Positions 1-7,417 are shown, counted from the first letter of the stretch. The stretch: 10,213 nt of DNA from Pseudomonadota bacterium (GCA_023387695.1 JAEWHT010000114.1:1-10213), one strand, 5' to 3'. Notes: generated from the sequence alone by a model not told the origin. A program made the numbers and translations.

Positions 1-155
1 TCATCCCGGGGCGCGCCGGGGGCGCGAACCCGGGATCTCAGGCCGCAAAACAGGTGCCATCGCCCGGCTTGACCGGGCGATCCAGTACTCCGAAGCGGTG
101 CGGCTGGAGCCGAGAGGCCCCGGCGTACTGGATACCCCGCTTTCGCGGGGTATGA
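1..155. repeat. GC-rich palindromic intergenic repeat cluster
   Basis: Three hairpins lie in a row. The first has arms ATCCCGGG (3-10) and CCCGGGAT (29-36), extended inward by CGCGCC/GGCGCG. The second has a 9-nt perfect stem, 59-67 with 73-81, and a 5-nt loop. The third has a 9-nt perfect stem, 132-140 with 145-153, and the loop TTTC. The sequence ATCCAGTAC (80-88) is the reverse complement of GTACTGGAT (125-133), so hairpins two and three can fold into one cruciform-like unit. This resembles the REP-like intergenic elements seen in many copies in Bradyrhizobium-type genomes; copy number cannot be tested here. Between 156 and 362 I see no supported gene, only a weak hairpin at 246-259. Confidence 0.7.
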
Positions 156-362
156 CGGCGGAGAGCGAGGGAAGAGGTATCGAAGCCCGTGGCCGTCCCC
201 CATCACCAAAACGGCAATGTTTAAAACCTCTTACCACCACATAAAGGGCGTATTCGCCCCCGAAAAGATCAGTGAGTTCCCGGCTTGTCGTGCCCGGATA
301 CATTGCTTGGCGCCGGATTCGGCTTAAGTAACAAAACACTCGCTTCCCGATTGGATCGTCTC

Positions 363-1226
363 GTGCACACGCTCCCCCTGTTTCCGCCCCGGCTGCGCTC
401 GGCCGGCAGGCTGGCTTTGGCCGCTGCCGGCGGACTTGTGCTGGCGTGGGGAGCTGCGCCCGCAGCGGCGCAAGGCAAGCTCGAGGCGCAATATGAGGCG
501 ACGCTGGCCGGCATTCCCGTCGGCCGTGGCGCCTGGAACATCGATATCCAGGACGACGTGTTTTCGGCCGCGGCCTCCGGCGGCACCACCGGCATTCTGA
601 AATCGTTCGCGGGCGGGTCCGGCACCGGCGCCGCGCAGGGCCGCGTCGTCAATGGCGCGCTGGTGGCCACCGCCTATCAGGCCTCCACCACCACCTCCAA
701 GAAAACCGAAGAGATCCACATCACCCTCGACAAGGGCAATGTGAAGGAGTTCGGCATCATTCCCGAGCCGCCGGTCGATCCCGATCGCATCGTCGTCACC
801 GACGCGCATCGCAAGGGCGTGTTCGATCCGATGACGGCCTCGCTGGTGCGCGTGCCCGGAACTGGCGATCCGCTGTCGCCGGAAGCCTGCCATGGCAGCG
901 CGCCGGTGTTCGACGGCCGCATGCGCTACGAGCTCAGGCTCGATTTCAAGCGCATGGAGAATGTGAAGGCGGAGAAGGGCTATCACGGCCCGGTCGTGGT
1001 CTGCGCGCTCTATTTCGTGCCGATCGCCGGCTACATCCCCGACCGCCCCGTGATCAAATACCTCGCCGCCCAGCGCAACATCGAGATCGCACTCGCCCCC
1101 GTCGCCGGCACCCGCGTCCTGGTCCCGTTCTGGATGAAGGTGCCAACGCCGCTCGGACCCGCGATGCTGGAAGCGACCGAGTTCATCACCACGGCCCAGC
1201 CGCCAAGGGTCGCGAAGACGCAGTAG
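363..1226 (+). CDS. Secreted DUF3108-family protein
   Basis: This is a 287-residue protein from the GTG at 363. An N-terminal hydrophobic segment (about residues 17-36) after Arg10/Arg12/Arg16 ends in AAPAAA before Gln37, a good signal-peptidase I site, so export to the periplasm is expected. The mature start, KLEAQYEATLAGIPVGRGAW, is what I recognise from the DUF3108 (PF11306) family, whose function is unknown. The mature part has two cysteines (about 176 and 214) that could form a disulfide, and no membrane segment after the signal. The start is uncertain: the frame is open upstream, with TTG at 351 and 285, and none of the three has a strong ribosome binding site. The 363 start was chosen because it gives a signal peptide of normal length. 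The gene is convergent with the lactonase gene and faces the large inverted repeat. Family assignment is by pattern recognition only. Confidence 0.8.
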   Translation: MHTLPLFPPRLRSAGRLALAAAGGLVLAWGAAPAAAQGKLEAQYEATLAGIPVGRGAWNIDIQDDVFSAAASGGTTGILKSFAGGSGTGAAQGRVVNGALVATAYQASTTTSKKTEEIHITLDKGNVKEFGIIPEPPVDPDRIVVTDAHRKGVFDPMTASLVRVPGTGDPLSPEACHGSAPVFDGRMRYELRLDFKRMENVKAEKGYHGPVVVCALYFVPIAGYIPDRPVIKYLAAQRNIEIALAPVAGTRVLVPFWMKVPTPLGPAMLEATEFITTAQPPRVAKTQ

Positions 1227-1236
1227 GGCCTTACTT

Positions 1237-1397
1237 ACCCTCCCCTGGAGGGGGAGGGTCGATCGCGCGCAGCGCGAGCGGGGTGGGGTGATCTCTCAAC
1301 ACGGGCATTGTTCGAGGTGGAGAGACTGTCACCCCACCCCGTCACGCAATCTCGCTTTGCTCGATCGCGTGCCGACCCTCCCCCTCCAGGGGAGGGT
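1237..1397. repeat. Large intergenic inverted repeat, likely two-way transcription end
   Basis: The outer arms are perfect 25-nt reverse complements (1237-1261 and 1373-1397). The inner arms are perfect over 13 nt (1279-1291 and 1329-1341), with core TCACCCCACCCCG on the right. The remaining arm sequence is only partly complementary, and the central loop is about 37 nt. It lies between the stops of two convergent genes, with only 10 and 13 nt left over, so it fills the whole intergenic space. The CCCTCCCC/GGGGAGGG style is common between genes in Bradyrhizobium. No run of T follows either arm, so a classical intrinsic terminator is not shown, but a folded transcript end on both strands is likely. 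Confidence 0.8.
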
Positions 1398-1410
1398 CAG
1401 AAAGCAGCCC

Positions 1411-2541
1411 TCAATTCAGCGTCAAAAACTCCACCCAGTTCGGCTTCTTGCCGGTGGGGTAGGATTTCAGCTTGCTGAGCGCGCCGCTGGTCTGGTCGAT
1501 TGCATAGACCGTCATGCCGTCGGAGAGTTCGCCGACCGCGGCGAGGTAGTAGCCGGTCGGATCGATGTTGAAGCCGCGCGGCTGCTTTTCGGTCGGCACG
1601 CTGCCGATCGTCGTCAGCTTTCCGCTGGCCGGATCGACCTTGTAGGCGGTGAGCGTGTTGGTGGTGCGCTCGGAGGCGTAGAGGAAGCGGCCGTCCGGGG
1701 TGATGTGGATGTCGGCAGCCCAAGGCTTTTGACCAGAGTCTTTGCCGTTGAAACCTTCAGGCAGTGCGGTGGTGCGCTGGATCTCGTCCCACGCGCCACT
1801 CTTGGCCTCATAGCTGTACGCCGCGACGTCGCCGTTCAGTTCGTGGATGAGATAGACGAACTTTCCGTTGGGGTGGAACACGAAGTGCCGCGGGCCGGAC
1901 TTCTCCGGCGTCTTCAGCACCGGGGGATCGCTCGGCGTCAGCGTGCCGGCGGCGGCATCGAACGCAAAGCTCAGCACCTGGTCGGAGCCGAGGTTGGTCG
2001 CGAACACGAACCGATTGTCGGGCGAGGGCAGGAAGGCGTGCGCATTCAGCCCGGTCGGAATCACCTGCTTCGGCTCGCCGACGACGCCGTTCGCTTGCAG
2101 CGGATTCAGCGCGACCTTGTTGCCGCCATAGGAGGCGCTGAACAGCACCTTGCCGCCGCGGTCGGTGACGATGTTGGCCATGCTGTCGGCAAGCGGTCCG
2201 TTGCCGATATGGCTGAGCTGCCCGGTCTTGGGATCGATCGCGAAGCTCACGGCCTGGAACGGCTGTGAGCGGACGCCGGCGATCAGCACGTGATGATCGG
2301 GGGTGATCGCGAGCGGCGTCGAAGCGCCGGGCTTGTCGACGCCCTTGAAGGCGGCCGTCTGCACCGGTGTCATTTCGCCGTTCCCGGCGATCTTGAACAC
2401 GCTGATGTCGTTGGAATCGGCATTGCCGACATAGGCGAAGGTTTCGGCCATGCCGGCACGGGCTCCCAAAATGAGGGCAACAGAGGTGAAGAGTGTGGTC
2501 GCGATCGCAGCGCGCGATGCGGGGCGTGTCGGTGTGGTCAA
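1411..2541 (-). CDS. Secreted beta-propeller lactonase-family protein
   Basis: This 376-residue protein begins with a signal peptide: a hydrophobic stretch at about 11-27 and an AGMA site before Glu33. The rest is made of repeated blades of the form F-Y-V/A-N...D.V..F.ID..SG.L, for example FAYVGN near residue 34 and FLYASE near 270. It also carries the motifs GPRHFVFHPNGKFVYLIHE and PRGFNIDPTGYYL, typical of the Lactonase family (PF10282), which includes the cytosolic 6-phosphogluconolactonase Pgl and many exported proteins of unknown substrate. Export argues against a role in the pentose phosphate pathway; a periplasmic lactone hydrolase or a binding propeller is possible. The start codon is TTG, but AGGAGG sits 6 nt upstream, so this start is well supported. 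Length is normal for the family. The gene converges on the DUF3108 gene. Confidence 0.9.
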   Translation of the reverse strand: MTTPTRPASRAAIATTLFTSVALILGARAGMAETFAYVGNADSNDISVFKIAGNGEMTPVQTAAFKGVDKPGASTPLAITPDHHVLIAGVRSQPFQAVSFAIDPKTGQLSHIGNGPLADSMANIVTDRGGKVLFSASYGGNKVALNPLQANGVVGEPKQVIPTGLNAHAFLPSPDNRFVFATNLGSDQVLSFAFDAAAGTLTPSDPPVLKTPEKSGPRHFVFHPNGKFVYLIHELNGDVAAYSYEAKSGAWDEIQRTTALPEGFNGKDSGQKPWAADIHITPDGRFLYASERTTNTLTAYKVDPASGKLTTIGSVPTEKQPRGFNIDPTGYYLAAVGELSDGMTVYAIDQTSGALSKLKSYPTGKKPNWVEFLTLN

Positions 2542-2547
2542 GGGCGT

Positions 2548-2553
2548 CCTCCT
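2548..2553 (-). promoter_or_regulatory. Consensus ribosome binding site of the lactonase gene
   Basis: On the minus strand this reads AGGAGG, 6 nt before the TTG at 2541. It settles the choice of a non-ATG start, since no nearby ATG or GTG in this frame has a comparable site. Confidence 0.8.
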
Positions 2554-2581
2554 GCCGGTGCGTGTTGTCGTTTTGCGGCAG

Positions 2582-2611
2582 AGGATAGCTGTTCGTATTC
2601 CCGAGCACCAA
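2582..2611 (-). promoter_or_regulatory. Weak candidate -35/-10 promoter for the lactonase gene
   Basis: On the minus strand TTGGTG (2606-2611) and TATCCT (2582-2587) are 18 nt apart and lie about 40-70 nt before the start. The -10 box is a poor match. Offered only as a candidate; the gene could also be read from a promoter before the small gene upstream. Confidence 0.2.
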
Positions 2612-2629
2612 ATTCCAGATGGGATTGAT

Positions 2630-2648
2630 CGATACCGAAATCGTATCG
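2630..2648. repeat. Small inverted repeat upstream of the lactonase gene
   Basis: CGATAC and GTATCG form perfect 6-nt arms around a 7-nt spacer. It sits 11 nt past the end of the possible 45-residue gene and about 90 nt before the lactonase start. It could be an operator or a weak transcript end; there is no T-run on either strand. Confidence 0.35.
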
Positions 2649-2659
2649 GTGCGGGACGT

Positions 2660-2797
2660 CTACCGGATCGACGCGGTCAGGTCGCGTGAGGGCAGATGCG
2701 GGCCGGCCGCATGCTCGGGCGGGCCGAGCACGGTCCACACCGCGACGGCAACGAGGGCCGAGGTCAGGAGGGTCCAGGCGACGAGTTGCTTGCGCAT
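2660..2797 (-). CDS. Possible 45-residue single-pass membrane protein
   Basis: This very short reading frame starts at an ATG and encodes a protein with a basic N-terminus (MRKQ), one hydrophobic segment (about residues 6-24) and a polar tail of about 20 residues containing two prolines and two histidines. That layout fits a small inner-membrane peptide or an uncleaved signal anchor. The open frame continues upstream to 2923, but the added residues look unlike a protein start. The ribosome binding site is weak (ACGGA about 10 nt upstream). It lies on the same strand as the lactonase gene, about 118 nt before it, so co-transcription is possible. I do not recognise a family. A chance reading frame remains a real alternative. 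Confidence 0.4.
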   Translation of the reverse strand: MRKQLVAWTLLTSALVAVAVWTVLGPPEHAAGPHLPSRDLTASIR

Positions 2798-3079
2798 CGG
2801 GCCAAATCCGTCGGTCGAAGATTCGCTGCGCCGAAGCGCATGATCATCGTGCACCGCAAAAGATGGCGCCGATATGAACTCGTTCACAGTGTCCTTTGGG
2901 GATGTCGTGGCAAAGCGCCACACCGATTAAACCGATCGCAAGGTGTCGCCGACAAACTACCGAGTGGCGCTGCGCTTCGCCTTCTCATTCGCTGCGCCTG
3001 ACCCCGGCCAAGGGATCGGCGGGGAACGGCAGTCTCCTCCCGCCGTTACCTCGATCTCGCAGGCGGAGGACGCCAAAAC

Positions 3080-3085
3080 GGAGGG
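3080..3085 (+). promoter_or_regulatory. Ribosome binding site deciding a short start
   Basis: GGAGGG lies 7 nt before the GTG at 3093. It favours translation of a 40-residue peptide over the 90-residue version that would begin with the GTG at 2943. Confidence 0.55.
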
Positions 3086-3092
3086 TGGAAAC

Positions 3093-3215
3093 GTGTTTTG
3101 GATTTATTGGGACACCGCCTGGTCGCTCATCATCAGCGGCATCATGTTCACCACCATTGTCACGCATCCGGACGCCGAGTTCGTCGAGATCCAGGCCGCA
3201 AGACGGGCCAAATGA
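3093..3215 (+). CDS. Small membrane peptide, 40 residues
   Basis: Starting at GTG 3093, the peptide is dominated by one aromatic-rich hydrophobic segment (about residues 2-23, with Trp3, Trp6 and Trp10), followed by a charged tail, THPDAEFVEIQAARRAK. A single membrane span with a short cytoplasmic or periplasmic tail is the simplest reading. A strong ribosome binding site precedes this start. The frame is open upstream to a GTG at 2943, but that extension (residues 1-50 of the longer form) is low in complexity and polar, and it looks non-coding. The chemoreceptor gene begins 163 nt downstream on the same strand. No family is recognised, and function is unknown. Confidence 0.5.
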   Translation: MFWIYWDTAWSLIISGIMFTTIVTHPDAEFVEIQAARRAK

Positions 3216-3271
3216 GACGCGGCAAATGAGCTGGACGACCTGAGGTCGCGACCCCACAGCTGCAAATTGAG

Positions 3272-3297
3272 CCTTGCCCGCGTGCGCTGCGGGAAGG
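3272..3297 (+). terminator. Weak hairpin after the small membrane gene
   Basis: CCTTGCCCGC pairs with GCGGGAAGG with one bulged base and a short GC-rich loop. A 10-bp perfect palindrome, GGTCGCGACC, lies just before it at 3244-3253. No T-run follows, so termination is only possible, not shown. Confidence 0.25.
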
Positions 3298-3378
3298 ACT
3301 GCGCTTGGTGAACCAAATCTTAGGGGCGGTGCGGTATTTTTCTGCATCTTTTTCAGATTCAGAGATCCGGCGCTCCCT

Positions 3379-5478
3379 ATGGCATTGTTCGGCAATCCCT
3401 CCATTCGTTCGGTTCTCGGCGCCATCATCGGCGTCCTCGGCCTGTTCCTGGTCGGGCAGCTCTCGACTGGGCTGTTTGGTGCCATCGAGCGCAACAGCGC
3501 CGCGCAGAAGGTCGAACGCTTCGCCAGCACCGACCAGCAATTGTTTGCGACCCTGCTCGGCTTCCGGCTCGAGCGCGGCACCTTCCTGTCGGCGCTGGTC
3601 GCGGACGCTCCGGCCAATTCCAATGCCGACGACCGTATCGCCACCAACCGGGCCGTGTCGGAAGCCGCCTACAAGAACGTGCTCGAGCGTCTCGCCGGCG
3701 TCAGCGATCCGCGTCTTGCCGCTGCCACCAGCAAGTTCGTCGCGATCCATGACGCGCTCGTGCCGATGCGGTCAAAGGCCGAAACCCAGATCCACCAGCC
3801 CAAGGCGCAGCGTGACGCCAAGGCCGGCGACGAGTTCCGCAAGGCCGCGCAGGATTATCTCGACGCGATTCTGGCGCTGACGGGCGAACTCGAGAACGCG
3901 CTCAAGCTCACCGATCCCGTGGTCGATCATCTCCTCGGCATCAAGCAATCGGCCTGGAATGCACGTGCCTTCGGCGGCTCCGTCGCCATCCGTCTCGAAG
4001 CCGCGGCCGCCGCCGGCAAGCCTTGGAGCCCCGCCGACATGGTCGGCGCCGCCGAGGATACCGGCCGCGCCAAGCAGGCCTGGAGCCAGGTGCAGGACGT
4101 TGCCGCCCGTCCCGATGCGCCGGCAAGCCTCACGGACGTGATCGCACGCTCGAAGCAGGGCGATGCCGCGGCCATGACCGAGCGCCAGCAGGGCTTCATC
4201 AAGGCGCTGAGCAACAACCAGACCATCGACATCAAGGTCGAGGATCTCTCCAAGCTCAACACCGCGATCCTCAATTACAGCGTCGAAGCCGGCCAGGTCG
4301 CACTGGCCGAAATGGTCTCCCGTGCCGGTCAGCAGATGACATCGGCGAAATGGAGCCTGGCGCTCAATGGCGGCATGATGCTGGTCGCGCTCGCCATCAC
4401 CTTGTTCGGCTTCGTCCTGGTCAATCGCCGCGTCAGCGTTCCGATCCGCAAGCTGACGCAGGCGATGCGCTCGCTCGCCGAACGTGACTATGCCATCGAG
4501 CTCGCCGGCATCGAGCGCGGCGACGAGATCGGGGAAATGTCGCGCGCGGTGTCGGTGTTCAGGGAGAACATGATCACCGGCGATCGCCTCGCCGAGGAGC
4601 AGTCGACAGAGCAGGGTCGGAAAGAGCGGCGTCAGTCTGCCGTCGAACGCCTGATCGAACAGTTCGAGAAGACTGTCACGGACTCGCTGAACACGCTGGC
4701 CTCGGCCTCCGGCGAACTCAACGCCACCGCGCAGTCGATGTCGTCGACCGCGGAGCAGGGTTCGTCCCAGGCGGCTTCGGTCGCAAGCCTGTCGGGCGAC
4801 GCCTCCTCCAACGTGCAGACGGTGGCTGCGGCGACGGAAGAACTGTCGGCCTCGATCTCCGAGATCAGCCGTCAGGTCGCGGAATCCTCCAGCATCGCGG
4901 GCGCAGCCGCCAGTGAAGCCGACCGCACCAACACCGAGGTGCAGGCGCTGGCCGATGCCGCCCAGCGCATCGGCGACGTGGTCGCGCTGATCACCGGCAT
5001 TGCCGAGCAGACCAATCTGCTCGCGCTGAACGCCACCATCGAGGCTGCGCGCGCCGGTGAAGCCGGTCGTGGCTTTGCGGTGGTCGCGTCCGAAGTGAAG
5101 AATCTCGCGACGCAAACCGCCAAGGCGACGGAAGAAATCACGGGACAAGTTGCTGCGATCCAGGGCGCGACCAAATCGTCGGTGTCAGCGATCCAGTCGA
5201 TCGGCACCACTATTCAGCGCGTGAACGAGATCGCAGCCGCCATCGCGGCCGCTGTCGAGGAGCAGGGCGCCGCAACGCGGGAGATCGCGCGCAACGTGCA
5301 GCAGGCCTCGCAAGGCACCAACGAAGTCTCGCGTCACATCACCGGCGTGTCGCAAGCCGCCGGACAGACCGGCGCGGCCGCCGGCGAAGTGCTGGACTCA
5401 GCCAAGATGCTGGCGCGCCTGTCCGACGATCTCAAGCGCGACGTCGATCGCTTCGTCGGCGATCTCCGGGCGGCGTAA
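3379..5478 (+). CDS. Methyl-accepting chemotaxis protein (transmembrane chemoreceptor)
   Basis: This 699-residue chemoreceptor has a first membrane segment at about 12-33, a long helix-rich periplasmic sensor of about 290 residues, a second membrane segment (about 327-348), a HAMP linker (about 349-400, with Pro355 of the RRVSVPIRKL stretch and the DEIGEMSRAVSVFREN end), and a cytoplasmic signalling helix pair. The hairpin tip that binds CheA/CheW is clear at about 546-577 (NLLALNATIEAARAGEAGRG then FAVVASEVKNLA). The sensor is too long for one four-helix bundle; LGFRLERGTFLSALVAD near its start recalls nitrate/nitrite-sensing (NIT) or two-bundle helical sensors, but the ligand cannot be named. 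The protein ends DRFVGDLRAA, with no CheR/CheB docking pentapeptide, as is common in rhizobial receptors. The ATG at 3379 was chosen because the upstream in-frame extension from 3274 is non-protein-like; its ribosome binding site is weak. No che genes are adjacent. Confidence 0.95.
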   Translation: MALFGNPSIRSVLGAIIGVLGLFLVGQLSTGLFGAIERNSAAQKVERFASTDQQLFATLLGFRLERGTFLSALVADAPANSNADDRIATNRAVSEAAYKNVLERLAGVSDPRLAAATSKFVAIHDALVPMRSKAETQIHQPKAQRDAKAGDEFRKAAQDYLDAILALTGELENALKLTDPVVDHLLGIKQSAWNARAFGGSVAIRLEAAAAAGKPWSPADMVGAAEDTGRAKQAWSQVQDVAARPDAPASLTDVIARSKQGDAAAMTERQQGFIKALSNNQTIDIKVEDLSKLNTAILNYSVEAGQVALAEMVSRAGQQMTSAKWSLALNGGMMLVALAITLFGFVLVNRRVSVPIRKLTQAMRSLAERDYAIELAGIERGDEIGEMSRAVSVFRENMITGDRLAEEQSTEQGRKERRQSAVERLIEQFEKTVTDSLNTLASASGELNATAQSMSSTAEQGSSQAASVASLSGDASSNVQTVAAATEELSASISEISRQVAESSSIAGAAASEADRTNTEVQALADAAQRIGDVVALITGIAEQTNLLALNATIEAARAGEAGRGFAVVASEVKNLATQTAKATEEITGQVAAIQGATKSSVSAIQSIGTTIQRVNEIAAAIAAAVEEQGAATREIARNVQQASQGTNEVSRHITGVSQAAGQTGAAAGEVLDSAKMLARLSDDLKRDVDRFVGDLRAA

Positions 5479-5492
5479 CCCAGGTACCGTCT

Positions 5493-5614
5493 CGTGCCCC
5501 GGACGCAGCGCAGCGCTTCTTCAGCGATGCGTTGCAGAGCCGGGGCCCATGCCGAGGCATCCTGGTCCCGGTTCAGCAGCGCAACGTTGCACGCTGCGCT
5601 GCGCCCGGGACACG
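5493..5614. repeat. Long imperfect palindrome between convergent genes
   Basis: The outer arms at 5493-5515 and 5592-5614 are reverse complements at 21 of 23 positions, and the two mismatches could be G-U pairs in RNA. The tip is a perfect small hairpin, ATGCC-GA-GGCAT (5549-5560), and the middle arms are partly complementary. It lies 14 nt after the chemoreceptor stop and 8 nt before the GMC gene stop. CGTGCCCCGGACGCAGCGCAG-type sequence is a familiar intergenic repeat in Bradyrhizobium. It probably forms the transcript end for both genes. Confidence 0.7.
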
Positions 5615-5622
5615 GAAGTCGA

Positions 5623-7320
5623 TCACTGCACCATCGCCGCCGCGATCTTCTCCGCCGACATCAGCACCGGAAAATTCGTGTTCGCGCACGGCACCACCGG
5701 GAAGATCGAGGCGTCGACGACGCGCAGGCCCTGGATGCCTTTGACGCGACCCTGATTGTCGACCACTGCCATCGGATCGCTCGCTGCGCCCATGCGGCAT
5801 GAGCACGAGGCGTGCCAAACGCCGATGGTCGCCTTGCGTACGAAGGCTTCGAGCGCCTCGTCGTCATTGATCACGTCATCGAAGGTGAAGCCCTCGACCA
5901 CGTAATTGTCGATCAGATAATGGCGCAGCGCTGCCGGTCCGTCCATCAACGTCGCGGCGATCTTGGTCAGGATCTTGTTCTTGGTATTGACCACGCCGAT
6001 CTTGCGCACCTTGTCGGTATAGGCCGCCGGGAACGGCTTGTCGGTCACCGCCTTCACGGCGTCGCTCATTTGAATGGCCGCCATCTTGCGGAAGCCGCTC
6101 ATCAGGCGCTCGAGGTCGCGCCGGTCGGACAGCAGATTGAACTCGACGATCGGTTCGGCCGAAGGATCGCGCGAGGACAGCTTGACCTGTCCGGTCTCGG
6201 AATAGGTCTTGTTGACAAACGTAAGAGCAGAGCCGATCTGCTCGCCGACCGCGTGCCAGGCCGATTTGGAGAGCAGGACCACGAACATGTCGCCCTTCGG
6301 CACGCCCGGCAGCCCGGACGAATAGCGCAGGCCGAGCTGCATGTGCCGCCTGGTGTGCTCGTTCATGCGCGCGCCGCGGCGAACGAAGGACGACAACGAG
6401 ATCGAGGGATGATCCATCAGGCGCTGGCCGACGCCAGGCAAACCCATCAGGATCGGAATGCCCATGTCCTTGAGATGGCCGACCGGACCGATTCCGGCGC
6501 GCAGCAGATGTGCCGGCGAATGGATCGCGCCGGAGGAGAGAATGATCTCTCGCCCCCGGAATTCCTGCTCGCGTCCATCGACCAGCGCCTTCACGCCTAC
6601 GCATTGCGTGCCTTCAAACAACAGCTCTCGCACCTGCGTGTTGGTCGAGATCGTGAGATTGGCGCGTTTGCGCGTGTCACGATCGAGATAGCCCATCGCG
6701 GCCGAGACGCGCTGCTCGGACTGGTTGGAATGCGTCACCGGGAAATAGCCGTCGACGAATTCGCCGTTCTGGTCGGGCAGATATTGATGGCCCGCCTGCT
6801 GGAAAGCATCGGCGAACGCCTGCGAATGCCGTGTCCAGTGCTCCCTGGGAATGCGGCGCACGGGAATGCGGCCGTCCTTGCCGTGATACGGCCCGTCGAA
6901 ATCGAGGTCGCGCTCGACCTTCTTGAAGAAAGGCAGCACGTCATCCCACGCCCAGCCTTCGGCGCCGCGCGTTTGCCATTCGTCGTAATCGGTCGGGGCG
7001 CCGCGATTGGCCATCTGGCCGTTGATCGACGAGCCGCCGCCGAGCACGCGCGCCTGCTCGTATTTACGCAACGGCGGCCGCGCTTCGTTCGGATTGTTGT
7101 GGCTGACGACTTGCGTCGTGACCTTGAGCTCGGTCCAGTGAAAGCGCGGGTCGAAATAGGCGGTGCCCGGATAGCTGTCCCTGATTTCGGCCGGCTCGTT
7201 GCCCGGTGGTGTGTCCTGTCCGGCTTCGCACAGCAGGACCTTGTTGGCGCTCTTGGCGGAGAGCCGGTGGGCCAGCACGGACCCCGCCGAGCCGCCGCCC
7301 ACGATAATGAAGTCGTACAC
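5623..7320 (-). CDS. GMC-family FAD-dependent oxidoreductase
   Basis: This 565-residue flavoprotein belongs to the glucose-methanol-choline family, which oxidises alcohols to aldehydes or acids, usually of choline, polyethylene glycol or aliphatic type. The FAD dinucleotide-binding loop IIVGGGSAGS is at residues 5-14 and the ribose-binding acid is Glu32. Signature one is ARVLGGGSSINGQM (90-103), and signature two, GAIHSPAHLLRAGIGP, is at about 262-278. The catalytic histidine is His503 in WHASCSCRMG, and the C-terminal NTNFPVLMSAEKIA motif supplies the partner Asn at about 547-549. No signal peptide is seen, so it is cytosolic. The motif around His503 has CS where choline dehydrogenases have GT. 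GTG at 7320 was chosen because the protein then starts directly at the FAD fold and GAGGA lies upstream; a TTG at 7350 in frame has no binding site. The exact substrate is unknown; calling it choline dehydrogenase would be unsafe. Confidence 0.93.
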   Translation of the reverse strand: MYDFIIVGGGSAGSVLAHRLSAKSANKVLLCEAGQDTPPGNEPAEIRDSYPGTAYFDPRFHWTELKVTTQVVSHNNPNEARPPLRKYEQARVLGGGSSINGQMANRGAPTDYDEWQTRGAEGWAWDDVLPFFKKVERDLDFDGPYHGKDGRIPVRRIPREHWTRHSQAFADAFQQAGHQYLPDQNGEFVDGYFPVTHSNQSEQRVSAAMGYLDRDTRKRANLTISTNTQVRELLFEGTQCVGVKALVDGREQEFRGREIILSSGAIHSPAHLLRAGIGPVGHLKDMGIPILMGLPGVGQRLMDHPSISLSSFVRRGARMNEHTRRHMQLGLRYSSGLPGVPKGDMFVVLLSKSAWHAVGEQIGSALTFVNKTYSETGQVKLSSRDPSAEPIVEFNLLSDRRDLERLMSGFRKMAAIQMSDAVKAVTDKPFPAAYTDKVRKIGVVNTKNKILTKIAATLMDGPAALRHYLIDNYVVEGFTFDDVINDDEALEAFVRKATIGVWHASCSCRMGAASDPMAVVDNQGRVKGIQGLRVVDASIFPVVPCANTNFPVLMSAEKIAAAMVQ

Positions 7321-7417
7321 GATTGGCGTTTCCTCTTGTTCTTGTCCCAAGAGGGTAACGTGGTTTTAGGCGGAGGTCACGCGCCGGCCCATGCAGGCGG
7401 CGAGTTGCGTCAAGACG

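Noticed and set aside
246..259. GGGCG-TATT-CGCCC hairpin as a terminator
   Set aside because: The stem is only 5 bp and the flanking T/A run is short; no gene on either strand needs it in this window.
1..339. Minus-strand open frame across the left repeat cluster
   Set aside because: It is built from hairpin sequence, has low-complexity composition and no recognisable protein start; it overlaps the start of the DUF3108 gene.
1288..2268. Long plus-strand frame opposite the lactonase gene
   Set aside because: It is antisense to a clear beta-propeller protein; its His/Arg/Val/Gly-rich composition is the usual mirror frame of a GC-rich gene.
2943..3092. N-terminal extension making the small membrane peptide 90 residues long
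   Set aside because: Its residues are polar and low in pattern, there is no good ribosome binding site before 2943, and a strong site lies directly before the GTG at 3093.
3772..5148. 458-codon minus-strand frame opposite the chemoreceptor
   Set aside because: It mirrors the strongly conserved chemoreceptor signalling domain and has no protein family features.
5623..7320. Naming the GMC gene betA (choline dehydrogenase)
   Set aside because: The active-site motif differs from that of choline dehydrogenase and there are no betaine genes nearby.
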